NCBI GenBank assembly: GCA_947627235.1
Contig: CANQVG010000006.1
Location: 17,309 to 81,308, forward strand
Source of the DNA: an uncultured Clostridia bacterium
GTDB lineage: Bacteria; Bacillota; Clostridia; Oscillospirales; Ruminococcaceae
Reading direction: 5' to 3'
Length of the DNA stretch: 64,000 nt
The notes under the pieces are model-generated. The model worked only from the letters and a program-made list of their open reading frames with translations, was not told where the DNA came from and did not search any database. Below, piece by piece: positions 42,246 to 50,052 of the stretch (position 1 is its first letter; the number at the start of each line of letters is the position of its first letter). The position numbers were made by a program, and so were the translations under genes.

Positions 42246-42818
42246 ATGAAATTCATTGTTGAAACATCCGCGCGCCATGTGCACGTCACCGAGCAGGACC
42301 TCAAGATTCTGTTCGGCGAAAACGCAACCCTAACCAAGAAAAAGGACCTTTCGCAGCCCGGGCAGTACGCCTGTGAGGAGAGAGTCACTGTTGTCGGCCC
42401 CAAGAAGGAGCTTCCGAACGTCTCAATTCTCGGACCCTGCCGCAAAGCCACTCAGGTGGAGCTTTCCGCGACCGATGCCCGCTCTATAGGAATTGCCGCC
42501 CCGATACGCGAATCGGGAGACCTTGAGGGCAGCGGAGCCTGCAAGCTCGTCGGACCCTGCGGAGAGATCGAGCTTTCCGAGGGTGTTATCGTCGCGAAGC
42601 GTCATATCCACCTCACTCCCGAGGACGCCGCTTCGCTCGGCGTAAAGGACAAGGACGAGGTCTGGGTACGCATTGATACCGACGGCAGAAGCGCCATTCT
42701 GGGCGACGTTGTCTGCCGCGTGAGCGCATCGTACGCCACCGCTATGCATATCGACACCGATGAATCCAATGCGGTCGGCTGCGGCAGAGAGCAGTACGGA
42801 GAAATCGTAAAAGTTTGA
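42246..42818 (+). CDS. pduL: PduL-type phosphate acyltransferase
   Basis: Converts acyl-CoA and phosphate to acyl-phosphate (acetate or propanoate), supplying ATP through acetate kinase; 190 residues. Two zinc-binding motifs typical of PduL are intact: SARHVHVT (8-15) and AKRHIHLT (117-124), and the closing MHIDTDESNA segment is also seen. There is no N-terminal encapsulation extension and no microcompartment gene nearby, so it is probably the general cytosolic form that replaces Pta. ATG follows AAAAGGAGAAAAGAAA. Confidence 0.95.
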   Translation: MKFIVETSARHVHVTEQDLKILFGENATLTKKKDLSQPGQYACEERVTVVGPKKELPNVSILGPCRKATQVELSATDARSIGIAAPIRESGDLEGSGACKLVGPCGEIELSEGVIVAKRHIHLTPEDAASLGVKDKDEVWVRIDTDGRSAILGDVVCRVSASYATAMHIDTDESNAVGCGREQYGEIVKV

Positions 42819-42855
42819 CGATAGCAAAGGTTAAATAAAATCTGTGCTTTTATCA

Positions 42856-42884
42856 TTGTATTTTTCTGCGAAATTTAGTAAAAT
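42856..42884 (+). promoter_or_regulatory. Promoter of wall-protein copy 1
   Basis: TTGTAT, 17 bases, TAAAAT, 51 bases before the start codon. Confidence 0.6.
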
Positions 42885-42934
42885 GTAAACAGGTAATTCA
42901 GTTACCAGACAAAATTTTTTGGAGGAATAGTAAA

Positions 42935-43654
42935 ATGAAAAAAGTATTAGCTCTTGTGCTTGCTTTGGCGGTTGCCCTTTGCGCGCTTTCCGTCACCGCT
43001 TTTGCCGACGAGAAGGTTGTTTTCGACAATGCTGAAGGCATAGTCCCTGATTCCTGCGACGAAGGTCCTTGGGGTTCTTTCGGTATTGTTGGTACTACTA
43101 TGGGTCGTGCCGACTGCTGCGACATCACTGTTGAAGATCTGGATGCTCTCTTTGCTGAGGGCGGCTGGACATTCACCTTTGTTTACAGCGGTACTCCTAA
43201 CAACTTCGGTATAGCAGCTAACCCTGATGCAAACCCGCAGTTTGTTGTAAACGAAGACTGGGATCATGGCGTTCAGACTACTCGCGTTGAACTCGGCGAC
43301 GGCAAATATCAGGCTACCATAGCCCTTGATGATATTCTCGCCTCTTATTCTGTTGCTGCTGACGCTGTTGCTCAGGCCTGCGTGCAGATTTACACCAGCG
43401 ATTTCAAGCTCTACTCTGCTAAGTTCACCAAGGGCGAAAGCGCGGCCGCTCCTGCCGATGAGACCCCTGCTGCTGACGAGACTCCTGCCGCTGACGAAAC
43501 CCCCGCTGCCGACGAGACTCCTGCTGCCGATGAAACTCCGGCTGCTGACGAGACTCCTGCCGACACCACTCCCGCTCCTGACACCGGTCTTGCCCTCGCG
43601 GTAATTCCCGCTGTTATGGCTCTTGCGGCTGTAGCTGTTTCCAAGAAGCACTGA
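42935..43654 (+). CDS. Secreted wall-anchored protein with PAADET repeats, copy 1
   Basis: Exported protein of 239 residues. A signal peptide (MKKVLALVLALAVALCALSV) precedes a unique domain of about 140 residues with three Cys (PDSCDEGPW, ADCCDIT) and no recognised family. Six PAxDET hexapeptides and a PADTTPAPDTG stretch follow. A C-terminal hydrophobic segment with KKH tail resembles a sortase signal (PDTG in place of LPxTG). Codons are strongly biased to GCT/ACT/GAC, unlike neighbours, which suggests high expression. The start follows GGAGGAATAGTAAA. It is near-identical to the next gene. Confidence 0.88.
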   Translation: MKKVLALVLALAVALCALSVTAFADEKVVFDNAEGIVPDSCDEGPWGSFGIVGTTMGRADCCDITVEDLDALFAEGGWTFTFVYSGTPNNFGIAANPDANPQFVVNEDWDHGVQTTRVELGDGKYQATIALDDILASYSVAADAVAQACVQIYTSDFKLYSAKFTKGESAAAPADETPAADETPAADETPAADETPAADETPAADETPADTTPAPDTGLALAVIPAVMALAAVAVSKKH

Positions 43655-43670
43655 TTAAGCAAACGAAATT

Positions 43671-43700
43671 CAAAGCTCCCTTAGGGGAGCTTTGTTTTTT
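43671..43700 (+). terminator. Terminator of wall-protein copy 1
   Basis: The stem CAAAGCTCCC/GGGGAGCTTTG is followed by TTTTTT. Confidence 0.88.
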
Positions 43701-43751
43701 GTACAAAAATATTTTGTAGTTTTGTTGGTTTTGCCGAAAATAAAATTTTAC

Positions 43752-43780
43752 TTGACAAATTGTCAGAAATATGCGACAAT
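43752..43780 (+). promoter_or_regulatory. Promoter of wall-protein copy 2
   Basis: Consensus TTGACA, 17 bases, GACAAT, about 60 bases before the start. It is unrelated in sequence to the promoter of copy 1, so the twins may be expressed under different conditions. Confidence 0.65.
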
Positions 43781-43839
43781 AAAGCTGTAGATTAAGCGGC
43801 ATATGCCGTGTCTAACAATTTTTTAGGAGGAATAGTAAA

Positions 43840-44559
43840 ATGAAAAAAGTATTAGCTCTTGTGCTTGCTTTGGCGGTTGCCCTTTGCGCGCTTTCCGTCA
43901 CCGCTTTTGCCGACGAGAAGGTTGTTTTCGACAATGCTGAAGGCATAGTCCCTGATTCCTGCGACGAAGGTCCTTGGGGTTCTTTCGGTATTGTTGGTAC
44001 TACTATGGGTCGTGCCGACTGCTGCGACATCACTGTTGAAGATCTGGATGCTCTCTTTGCTGAGGGCGGCTGGACATTCACCTTTGTTTACAGCGGTACT
44101 CCTAACAACTTCGGTATAGCAGCTAACCCTGATGCAAACCCGCAGTTTGTTGTAAACGAAGACTGGGATCATGGCGTTCAGACTACTCGCGTTGAACTCG
44201 GCGACGGCAAATATCAGGCTACCATAGCCCTTGATGATATTCTCGCCTCTTATTCTGTTGCTGCTGACGCTGTTGCTCAGGCCTGCGTGCAGATTTACAC
44301 CAGCGATTTCAAGCTCTACTCTGCTAAGTTCACCAAGGGCGAAAGCGCGGCCGCTCCTGCCGATGAGACCCCTGCTGCTGACGAGACTCCTGCCGCTGAC
44401 GAAACCCCCGCTGCCGACGAGACTCCTGCTGCCGATGAAACTCCGGCTGCTGACGAGACTCCTGCCGACACCACTCCCGCTCCTGACACCGGTCTTGCCC
44501 TCGCGGTAATTCCCGCTGTTATGGCTCTTGCGGCTGTAGTTGTTTCCAAGAAGCACTAA
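43840..44559 (+). CDS. Secreted wall-anchored protein with PAADET repeats, copy 2
   Basis: Twin of the preceding gene: 239 residues, same signal peptide, three-cysteine domain, PAxDET repeats and PDTG-type sorting tail. The only residue change is Ala to Val near the C-terminus (AVVVSKKH). It has its own promoter and terminator. The antisense 234-residue frame in the track is a shadow of the same coding bias. A function as an abundant surface coat or binding protein is plausible, but no domain is recognised. Confidence 0.88.
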   Translation: MKKVLALVLALAVALCALSVTAFADEKVVFDNAEGIVPDSCDEGPWGSFGIVGTTMGRADCCDITVEDLDALFAEGGWTFTFVYSGTPNNFGIAANPDANPQFVVNEDWDHGVQTTRVELGDGKYQATIALDDILASYSVAADAVAQACVQIYTSDFKLYSAKFTKGESAAAPADETPAADETPAADETPAADETPAADETPAADETPADTTPAPDTGLALAVIPAVMALAAVVVSKKH

Positions 44560-44571
44560 GCTATTAAAGAC

Positions 44572-44603
44572 AAAAAAGACGTTCCCACGGGAACGTCTTT
44601 TTT
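44572..44603. terminator. Bidirectional terminator
   Basis: AAAAAAGACGTTCC/GGAACGTCTTTTTT is symmetrical and lies between the convergent stops at 44559 and 44611, serving both genes. Confidence 0.88.
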
Positions 44604-44610
44604 GTGATGT

Positions 44611-45024
44611 TTATTCCGCTTGCACGCCTATGATTTCAAAGTCGCAGGTCAGGTTTTTGACCTCGCCATCAACGGTCACATACAGGTGGAGCTTATAGAT
44701 GCCGCCTGCGAGTTCGCCGTAAACCGACGTCCAGTCGATGCTCTCGATTGCGGAGCCCTCCTCTATTTCGACGGCCGTTTCGGCATCTGCCTGAGTGTCG
44801 CTGCTCCCTTGGACCTCCGACCACGCGCCGCCCTCGTTGTGTTCAAGGTAGTAGTCGTTCGCTTTAAAGCTCAGCTTGCCATTGCCCTCAAGAGTGACTG
44901 TGTAGCTCAACCCCGTCGGAGTGACGCTTTCGGAGTCGATTGAGAGCTTAACCGTTGGCGGCTCGCCTCCGCATGCGCACAGCATCAGCGCAGCCGCGAG
45001 TATAAATGCCAGTATTCTTTTCAT
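44611..45024 (-). CDS. Small lipoprotein with one Ig-like domain
   Basis: Lipoprotein of 137 residues, signal MKRILAFILAAALMLCAC. One Ig-like domain carries the motif VYGELAGGIYKLHLYV, the same pattern as in the lipoproteins at 40481 and 41236. ATG follows GAAAGGAAGACTGAA, 13 bases after the tadA stop, so it is the last gene of the dnaX-recR operon although its function looks unrelated. Confidence 0.75.
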   Translation of the reverse strand: MKRILAFILAAALMLCACGGEPPTVKLSIDSESVTPTGLSYTVTLEGNGKLSFKANDYYLEHNEGGAWSEVQGSSDTQADAETAVEIEEGSAIESIDWTSVYGELAGGIYKLHLYVTVDGEVKNLTCDFEIIGVQAE

Positions 45025-45037
45025 TTCAGTCTTCCTT

Positions 45038-45508
45038 TCATTTCTTTTTTGACTGCCGCAGCTTTCTGAAAAATTCGCTCAGCAGCGCGGCGGATTCGTC
45101 TTTTAATACGCCCGAGGTAATTTCGGGCGTGTGGTTGTAGCCAAGGTCGAACAGCCTGACGCGCGACTCCACCGAGCCCGCCTTTTCGTCCGATGTACCG
45201 TAAACTACCCGCTCGATGCGCGAGTTTATGATCGCCCCCGCGCACATCGGGCAAGGCTCAAGGGTGACGTAAAGCTCGCATCCGATTATGCGCCAGCCTC
45301 CGAGAGTGCGGCTCGCCTCGTCAAGGGCGATCAGCTCGGCATGGGCAAGCGGCGATTTAGCGGTTTCGCGGCGGTTATACCCCCGCCCGACAATTTCACC
45401 GTCCGATTTTCTCACCACCACCGCCCCGACGGGAGTTTCGCCCTCGGCGGCGGCGATTTCGGCAAGCTTGAGCGCCTCACGCATATAGTATTCGTCGTCA
45501 AATTTCAT
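45038..45508 (-). CDS. tadA: tRNA adenosine(34) deaminase
   Basis: Deaminates wobble A34 of tRNA-Arg to inosine; 156 residues. Zinc site: HAELIAL (His ligand and catalytic Glu) and PCPMCAGAI (two Cys ligands). ATG 45508 gives the normal N-terminus [13 protein letters not shown] and overlaps the recR end by 11 bases; the longer track start lies inside recR. It is co-transcribed with dnaX-ybaB-recR. Confidence 0.96.
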   Translation of the reverse strand: MKFDDEYYMREALKLAEIAAAEGETPVGAVVVRKSDGEIVGRGYNRRETAKSPLAHAELIALDEASRTLGGWRIIGCELYVTLEPCPMCAGAIINSRIERVVYGTSDEKAGSVESRVRLFDLGYNHTPEITSGVLKDESAALLSEFFRKLRQSKKK

Positions 45509-46109
45509 TTCTGTTTTCCAGAGCCTTATAAAGCGTGACCTCGTCGGCATACTCGAGAATCGCTCCTATCGGCAGACCGAATGCAAGACGGGTCACCTTG
45601 ATTCCGAGAGGCTTTAAAAGCTTTGAAATATACATAGCCGTAGCCTCGCCTTCGGGGGTGGGGTTGGTTGCCATAATAACCTCTTCAACGCCGCCCTGCT
45701 GTATTCGCCTGAGAAGTTCGGTTATCCGCAGTTTATCCGGCGTGATGCCGTCAATCGGGGAAATAAGCCCATGCAGAACGTGGTAGACGCCTTTGTATTC
45801 GCGTGTGCGTTCAAAAGCCGAAACGTCCTTCGGTCCTTCTACTACGCATATCGTCGAGCGGTCGCGTGTGCCGTCTTCGCAAATCGGGCAGATTTCGCGG
45901 TCGGTGAGGTTCTGGCATATCTTGCAGGCGTGGACGGTCTTGTGCGCGCGGACTATAGCGTCGGCAAAAGCCTTGGCTTCGTCCTCCGACATCGACATAA
46001 CAAAGTACGCAAGGCGCTGCGCCGTCTTCATACCTATTCCGGGGAGCTTTGCAAACTGTTCCGCCAGAATGGTCAGCGGGAGGGCGTTGGCGCCGTTCTG
46101 CGCCGGCAT
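45498..46109 (-). CDS. recR: Recombination mediator RecR
   Basis: Recombination repair protein of 203 residues that loads RecA with RecFO. A helix-hairpin-helix ([18 protein letters not shown]), a four-cysteine zinc finger ([16 protein letters not shown]), a Toprim domain ([14 protein letters not shown]...[12 protein letters not shown]) and a C-terminal Walker-B-like stretch are all present. The start overlaps the ybaB stop in TGATG, giving tight coupling. Confidence 0.97.
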   Translation of the reverse strand: MPAQNGANALPLTILAEQFAKLPGIGMKTAQRLAYFVMSMSEDEAKAFADAIVRAHKTVHACKICQNLTDREICPICEDGTRDRSTICVVEGPKDVSAFERTREYKGVYHVLHGLISPIDGITPDKLRITELLRRIQQGGVEEVIMATNPTPEGEATAMYISKLLKPLGIKVTRLAFGLPIGAILEYADEVTLYKALENRNEI

Positions 46110-46453
46110 CAGAACAGTCCCGGCATACTCATTCCGCCGGTTATACTGTTCATTCCCTCATTAGACGCGGTTTCGATATTTTTAAGTATCTCGTTGACTG
46201 CGCTTGCAACGAGATCTTCAAGCATTTCGGGGTCATCGGGGTCAATGACTTCCGGTGCGATGTGAACTCTTAAAACCTCGCGGCTGCCGTTCATAGCGAT
46301 TTCAACGGCTCCTCCTCCGACTGAGGCACTGAACTCCCGCCCCGCAAATTCCTCCTGAAAGGCTGCCATATCCTCCTGCATCTTCTGCGCCTGACGGATA
46401 ACCTGATTCATATTCTGCGGTCCGCTCATATTCTGTGGTATTCTTGCTTTCAT
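46109..46453 (-). CDS. ybaB: YbaB/EbfC nucleoid-associated protein
   Basis: Small DNA-binding protein of 114 residues, normally a homodimer with a tweezer shape. Family features: [15 protein letters not shown] near the start, the strand [19 protein letters not shown] and [20 protein letters not shown]. Its position between dnaX and recR is the standard order. ATG follows AAAGGAGCATCGTT. Confidence 0.96.
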   Translation of the reverse strand: MKARIPQNMSGPQNMNQVIRQAQKMQEDMAAFQEEFAGREFSASVGGGAVEIAMNGSREVLRVHIAPEVIDPDDPEMLEDLVASAVNEILKNIETASNEGMNSITGGMSMPGLF

Positions 46454-46474
46454 AACGATGCTCCTTTGAGTTTA

Positions 46475-48082
46475 TCATTCCACGTCGACGGGTATGTCGG
46501 CGCTTTTTGCCTTTTCTATAAGCTCGTCAACGGGACTTTTCCCGCCGTTCGAGCCGTTCTGCTCGCTTTTTGAGCATTTTGCCCTTATCGAGTAGTTGAT
46601 TCCGGTGACGTCGAGCGCCGCTTTTTTGAGTGACGCCGCGTTTTCCGGCTTTTTGAACAGCCCGAGGAAGAACTCGTTTTTAACGACGATATACATCATC
46701 TCGCCGCTGACGTATGCTTCGGAGCCGTTGAGAGCGCCCGCGCATCCGGGATTTTCAACGGTGAGGCGGTCAAGAATCTCTTCCCACCTTCGGCAGGGTT
46801 CAAGCTTATCGGAAGTTTCCTTTGCGGTAAATTCGGACTGCGGTGCCGAAGCGGTCTGAGTCGGTTCGCTCTCGGCGGGAGCAGGCTTTTTCTGCGGCTT
46901 TTCCGTAGGCACTGCGCCGCTTTTTAGCTTTGCAAGCTCGCTTTCAAGCTTTTCTATGCGCTTTTCAAGCGCCGAGCTGTCGGAAGAATATCCTCCCGAG
47001 ACGGGCGGATTGCAGAGCTTCACAAGCGCCATTTCCAATTCGGTGCGCTTAGAGACCGCTCTCGGCAGAGCCTCCGCGCAGGACTGAAGCACTTCGAGCC
47101 TCGAAAGTATGTCCCCGAGGGAGAGACGCTCGCATATTGATTTGAGTCGCTCTGCCTCGTTGTCGAGACAGGAAATAAGCTCCGGTTTGCCCGGAACGGT
47201 CTTTATCAGCATAAGGTTGCGCATCTGCATCAGAAGCTCATCGCAGAGGCGGGACATATCCTTGGACTTTGCGTAAAGCTCGTCTGTTACGGTCATAGCG
47301 CGCGGAGTGTCGTTATCCGCAACCGCTTCGAGAATGTCAAAAAGGTATTCTCTACCTGCGATTCCCGCCGCGTTGGAAACGGTTTCTCGGTCTATGCGGT
47401 CTGAAAAGGCGACGCACTGGTCTAAAAGCGAGAGGGCGTCACGCATAGCGCCGTCGGAAAGACGGGCTATAAGGGCTGCGGCGTCGCGCTCAAGTTTGAT
47501 TTTTTCGCAGCCGGCTATATACATCAGCCTGTCTACGATGTCCTCCTCGCGTATGCGGCGGAAATCAAAGCGCTGACAGCGTGAAATCACCGTTGCGGGA
47601 ACCTTGTGGACCTCGGTGGTCGCGAGAATGAATTTGACGTGTTCGGGCGGCTCCTCCATTATTTTGAGAAGTGCGTTGAAAGCCGACGGGGATATCATAT
47701 GAACCTCGTCGATAATGTAAACTTTGTAGCGGCAGCGCTCAGGAGTGTAAACCGCCGAATCCCTGAGCTCGCGGATATCCTCAACGCCGGTGTTGGAAGC
47801 GCCGTCGATTTCAATTATGTCCGAAAGAGTGCCGAGATCTGCCTCACGGCAAATTTCACATTCAAGACAGGGCTTGCCGTCCTTGGGGTGAAGGCAGTTT
47901 ACCGCCTTTGCGAGAATCCTCGCGCAGGTGGTTTTGCCGGTTCCGCGCGAGCCGGTGAAAAGATAGGCGTGGGCAGTCTTTCCCTCAGCGACCTGCCTCG
48001 AAAGAGTGGCGGTGATATGCGGCTGAGAGACGACGTCGTCAAAGGTCATGGGTCGCCATTTGCGGTAAAGGGCTGTATACAT
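46475..48082 (-). CDS. dnaX: DNA polymerase III gamma/tau subunit
   Basis: Clamp-loader ATPase of 535 residues. Walker A GSRGTGKTTCARIL, the zinc module CLECEICRE with upstream Cys, Walker B YIIDEVHM, and SRC/arginine-finger ISRCQRFDFRR are present. A Pro/Glu/Thr-rich linker (about 395-440) precedes a C-terminal tau-like domain. ATG 48082 after AAAGGAGGCGGAAAT; the track extension overlaps the SRP RNA gene. I see no convincing slippery sequence (only five A before G). It heads the dnaX-ybaB-recR-tadA operon. Confidence 0.97.
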   Translation of the reverse strand: MYTALYRKWRPMTFDDVVSQPHITATLSRQVAEGKTAHAYLFTGSRGTGKTTCARILAKAVNCLHPKDGKPCLECEICREADLGTLSDIIEIDGASNTGVEDIRELRDSAVYTPERCRYKVYIIDEVHMISPSAFNALLKIMEEPPEHVKFILATTEVHKVPATVISRCQRFDFRRIREEDIVDRLMYIAGCEKIKLERDAAALIARLSDGAMRDALSLLDQCVAFSDRIDRETVSNAAGIAGREYLFDILEAVADNDTPRAMTVTDELYAKSKDMSRLCDELLMQMRNLMLIKTVPGKPELISCLDNEAERLKSICERLSLGDILSRLEVLQSCAEALPRAVSKRTELEMALVKLCNPPVSGGYSSDSSALEKRIEKLESELAKLKSGAVPTEKPQKKPAPAESEPTQTASAPQSEFTAKETSDKLEPCRRWEEILDRLTVENPGCAGALNGSEAYVSGEMMYIVVKNEFFLGLFKKPENAASLKKAALDVTGINYSIRAKCSKSEQNGSNGGKSPVDELIEKAKSADIPVDVE

Positions 48083-48108
48083 ATTTCCGCCTCCTTTAAA
48101 ATTCAATC

Positions 48109-48231
48109 CGGTCTGCAGACGCGCGGGCGGTACTGTGTCACACAAAGCAAACCGCTTAATGCTGCTCGGTTCCCCGCCTGACATGGTTCACAGCGCTCTG
48201 TTGCACAGGACCCACGCGCCTGCAGATCGGA
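48109..48231 (-). ncRNA. ffs: Signal recognition particle RNA (4.5S type)
   Basis: The minus strand contains the domain IV core GTCAGGCGGGGAACCGAGCAGC. The ends CTGCAGGCGCGTGGG and CCCGCGCGTCTGCAG pair into a long stem, giving an RNA of about 120 nt directly upstream of dnaX, its usual place in Firmicutes. An extra hairpin (CCGCGTCTTTGA/TCGGCGCGG, 48241-48266) lies 5' of it, so the mature 5' end could be farther out. Confidence 0.9.
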
Positions 48232-48281
48232 TCGTTGATTCCGCGTCTTTGAAAAAATCGGCGCGGACTTTTACAAATGAT

Positions 48282-48310
48282 ATTCTACCACATATTTTTC
48301 TCATTTGCAA
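48282..48310 (-). promoter_or_regulatory. Promoter of the SRP RNA
   Basis: The minus strand shows TTGCAA, 17 bases, TAGAAT, about 50 bases before the SRP core stem. It may also feed dnaX. Confidence 0.6.
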
Positions 48311-48366
48311 GAGCAAAATAAAAATAATCCACGCAATATTTTTTAAACCTTTTGCAATTTTTTATA

Positions 48367-48395
48367 TTGAAATATTGCGGCGATACTGCTATAAT
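48367..48395 (+). promoter_or_regulatory. Promoter of the sugar isomerase/oxidoreductase operon
   Basis: TTGAAA, 17 bases, TATAAT with extended TG (TGCTATAAT), 33 bases before the first gene. Confidence 0.78.
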
Positions 48396-48428
48396 ATTTT
48401 AAAAATTTTTCAGCACGGAGGTTTTTCT

Positions 48429-49277
48429 ATGGCTGACGGAAATTTGAAATTATACGCTTTTGCGGATGAGGCGGGAAACTCTGTTTCCGAACAGATAGCC
48501 GCTATCATCAGAAACGGACTGGATGGGGCAGAGCTGAGGGGTACCGAATACGGAAACGTGTCGGACATCAGCGCGGAGCAGGCAAAGGAGATAGCCCGCA
48601 GATTTTCGGACGAGGGTCTAAGGGTGTGGTCTGTAGGCTCGCCGCTCGGCAAAATAGGCATTACGGCGCCGTTAGAACCCGAGCTTGAAAGGCTCAAGCG
48701 CACGATCGAGACCGCGCATATACTCGGTTCGGAAAACATAAGAATGTTCTCGTTCTATATCCCGAGAGGAGAGGAGCCTGAAAAATACCGCAGTGAGATA
48801 ATTGACCGCCTCTCTCAGATGGCGAGCGTCGCTGCCGGCACCGGCGTCACTCTCTGTCACGAAAACGAAAAGGGCATTTACGGCGAGAACGACGTACGCT
48901 GCCTTGAAATCCTCAGAGATGTTCCCGGAATAGTAGGGGTTTTCGATCCGGCAAACTTCATTCAGTGCGGGGTGGACACTCTTTCCGCGTGGGAGCTTTT
49001 AAAGGCAAGAACGAAGTATCTTCACATAAAGGACGCTCTTGGGGACGGCAGAGTGGTTCCCGCCGGCTGCGGAGTGGGACACGTTGAGGAGATAGTTGCG
49101 GACTTTAGGTCGATGGGCGGACTTTCGCTCACAATCGAGCCGCATCTGACCGTCTTCAACGGTCTCGGCGCCCTCGAACGCGAGGGCGAGCGCTCGCAGG
49201 TAGGGGAGGTCTATACATATCCCGACCGCAATTCCGCTTTTGACGCCGCCTGCACGGCTTTAAAGGACATTCTTTAA
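48429..49277 (+). CDS. Xylose-isomerase-like TIM-barrel protein A
   Basis: Sugar phosphate isomerase/epimerase family, 282 residues. It has the AP-endonuclease-2 TIM-barrel pattern: GLDGAELRG, a metal-ligand Glu in CHENEKGIY, VGVFDPANF, KYLHIKDAL and LTIEPHL. A complete set of metal ligands (Glu, Asp, His, Glu) is present. ATG follows CACGGAGG. It is the first of four genes with short gaps (12, 13, -1 bases). The substrate is probably a keto or phosphorylated sugar, not determined by the sequence. Confidence 0.85.
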   Translation: MADGNLKLYAFADEAGNSVSEQIAAIIRNGLDGAELRGTEYGNVSDISAEQAKEIARRFSDEGLRVWSVGSPLGKIGITAPLEPELERLKRTIETAHILGSENIRMFSFYIPRGEEPEKYRSEIIDRLSQMASVAAGTGVTLCHENEKGIYGENDVRCLEILRDVPGIVGVFDPANFIQCGVDTLSAWELLKARTKYLHIKDALGDGRVVPAGCGVGHVEEIVADFRSMGGLSLTIEPHLTVFNGLGALEREGERSQVGEVYTYPDRNSAFDAACTALKDIL

Positions 49278-49289
49278 GGAGGCGCTGCT

Positions 49290-50039
49290 ATGAAAATCGG
49301 CGCTCAGCTCTACACCGTCAGAAACAGCGCGCAGAGTCTTGATGACTTTGCAAAAACGCTGAAAAAAGTCTCGGACATCGGATATAAGACTGTTCAGGTC
49401 TCGGGAACATGCGCGTTTCCCGCCGAGTGGCTCAGGGAGCAGCTTGTAAAAAACGGTCTTGAATGTGCCGTTACCCACACTCCGCCCGAGCGGCTTCTCA
49501 ATGAGACAGAAAAGGTCGCAGAGGAGCATAAAATCTTCGGCTGCCGGTATGTCGGGCTTGGCTGGAACGCATTCAGGCTCGATGAAAACGACACTCCCGA
49601 GGAATTTATAAAGAAGTACCTCCCCGTTGCGAAAACTCTTAAAAGCCGCGGCGTGAGCTTTATGTATCACAACCACGATCAGGAGTTTCAAAAAATAGGC
49701 GGCAGGAGGATAATTGAACTTCTGGCGGATGCCTTCACAAAGGACGAAATGGGTTTTATCGTCGACACCTTCTGGGTGCAAGCTGCGGGCGGCGACCCTG
49801 CCGAATGGATAAGAAAATTCAGCGGCAGAATGCCCTGTATCCACCTCAAGGATTTCGCCTACGGCAGAAAATTCGCCGTGATCGGCGAGGGCAATATGAA
49901 TTTCGACGCGGTATTTAAAGCGGCGGAGGACTCGGGCGTGGAGTATATGCTCGTCGAACAGGACGACTGTTACGGCGAGGACCCGTTTGAGTGTCTGAAA
50001 AGAAGCTACGAATATCTTAAGTCAAAGGGCTTTGAATAA
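49290..50039 (+). CDS. Xylose-isomerase-like TIM-barrel protein B
   Basis: Second isomerase/epimerase-fold protein, 249 residues. Barrel features: VQVSGTCAFPAEWL, YHNHDQEFQKIGG, FIVDTFWVQAAGG, IHLKDFAYG and MLVEQDDC, so metal ligands are again intact. It is only distantly similar to protein A. ATG follows AAGGAGGCGCTGCT. The order isomerase-isomerase-dehydrogenase-dehydrogenase recalls 3-keto-glycoside and inositol pathways (inference). Confidence 0.85.
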   Translation: MKIGAQLYTVRNSAQSLDDFAKTLKKVSDIGYKTVQVSGTCAFPAEWLREQLVKNGLECAVTHTPPERLLNETEKVAEEHKIFGCRYVGLGWNAFRLDENDTPEEFIKKYLPVAKTLKSRGVSFMYHNHDQEFQKIGGRRIIELLADAFTKDEMGFIVDTFWVQAAGGDPAEWIRKFSGRMPCIHLKDFAYGRKFAVIGEGNMNFDAVFKAAEDSGVEYMLVEQDDCYGEDPFECLKRSYEYLKSKGFE

Positions 50040-50052
50040 AGGAGAATAACTT

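Larger units (their letters stand above)
42921..44557. repeat. Tandem 732-bp gene duplication, one mismatch
   Basis: Bases 42921-43652 and 43826-44557 (offset 905) run from the ribosome site to the last codons. The translations in three frames differ at one position only: C at 43635 against T at 44540 (Ala to Val). The stops differ (TGA, TAA) and the flanks, promoters and terminators are unrelated. This indicates very recent duplication or ongoing gene conversion. Confidence 0.93.

Noticed and set aside
42246-42818. Part of a bacterial microcompartment locus
   Set aside because: PduL has no encapsulation extension and no shell-protein genes are near.
43441-43570. Short tandem repeats that might be CRISPR-like
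   Set aside because: They are in-frame codons for PAxDET hexapeptides with no spacers.
42947-43651. 234-codon antisense ORFs opposite both wall-protein genes
   Set aside because: They are identical in both copies only because the DNA is duplicated; sense genes have signal peptide and ribosome site.
46475-48082. Frameshift site in dnaX producing a gamma form
   Set aside because: Only a run of five A before G was found in the linker and no clear stem follows; a frameshift cannot be supported.
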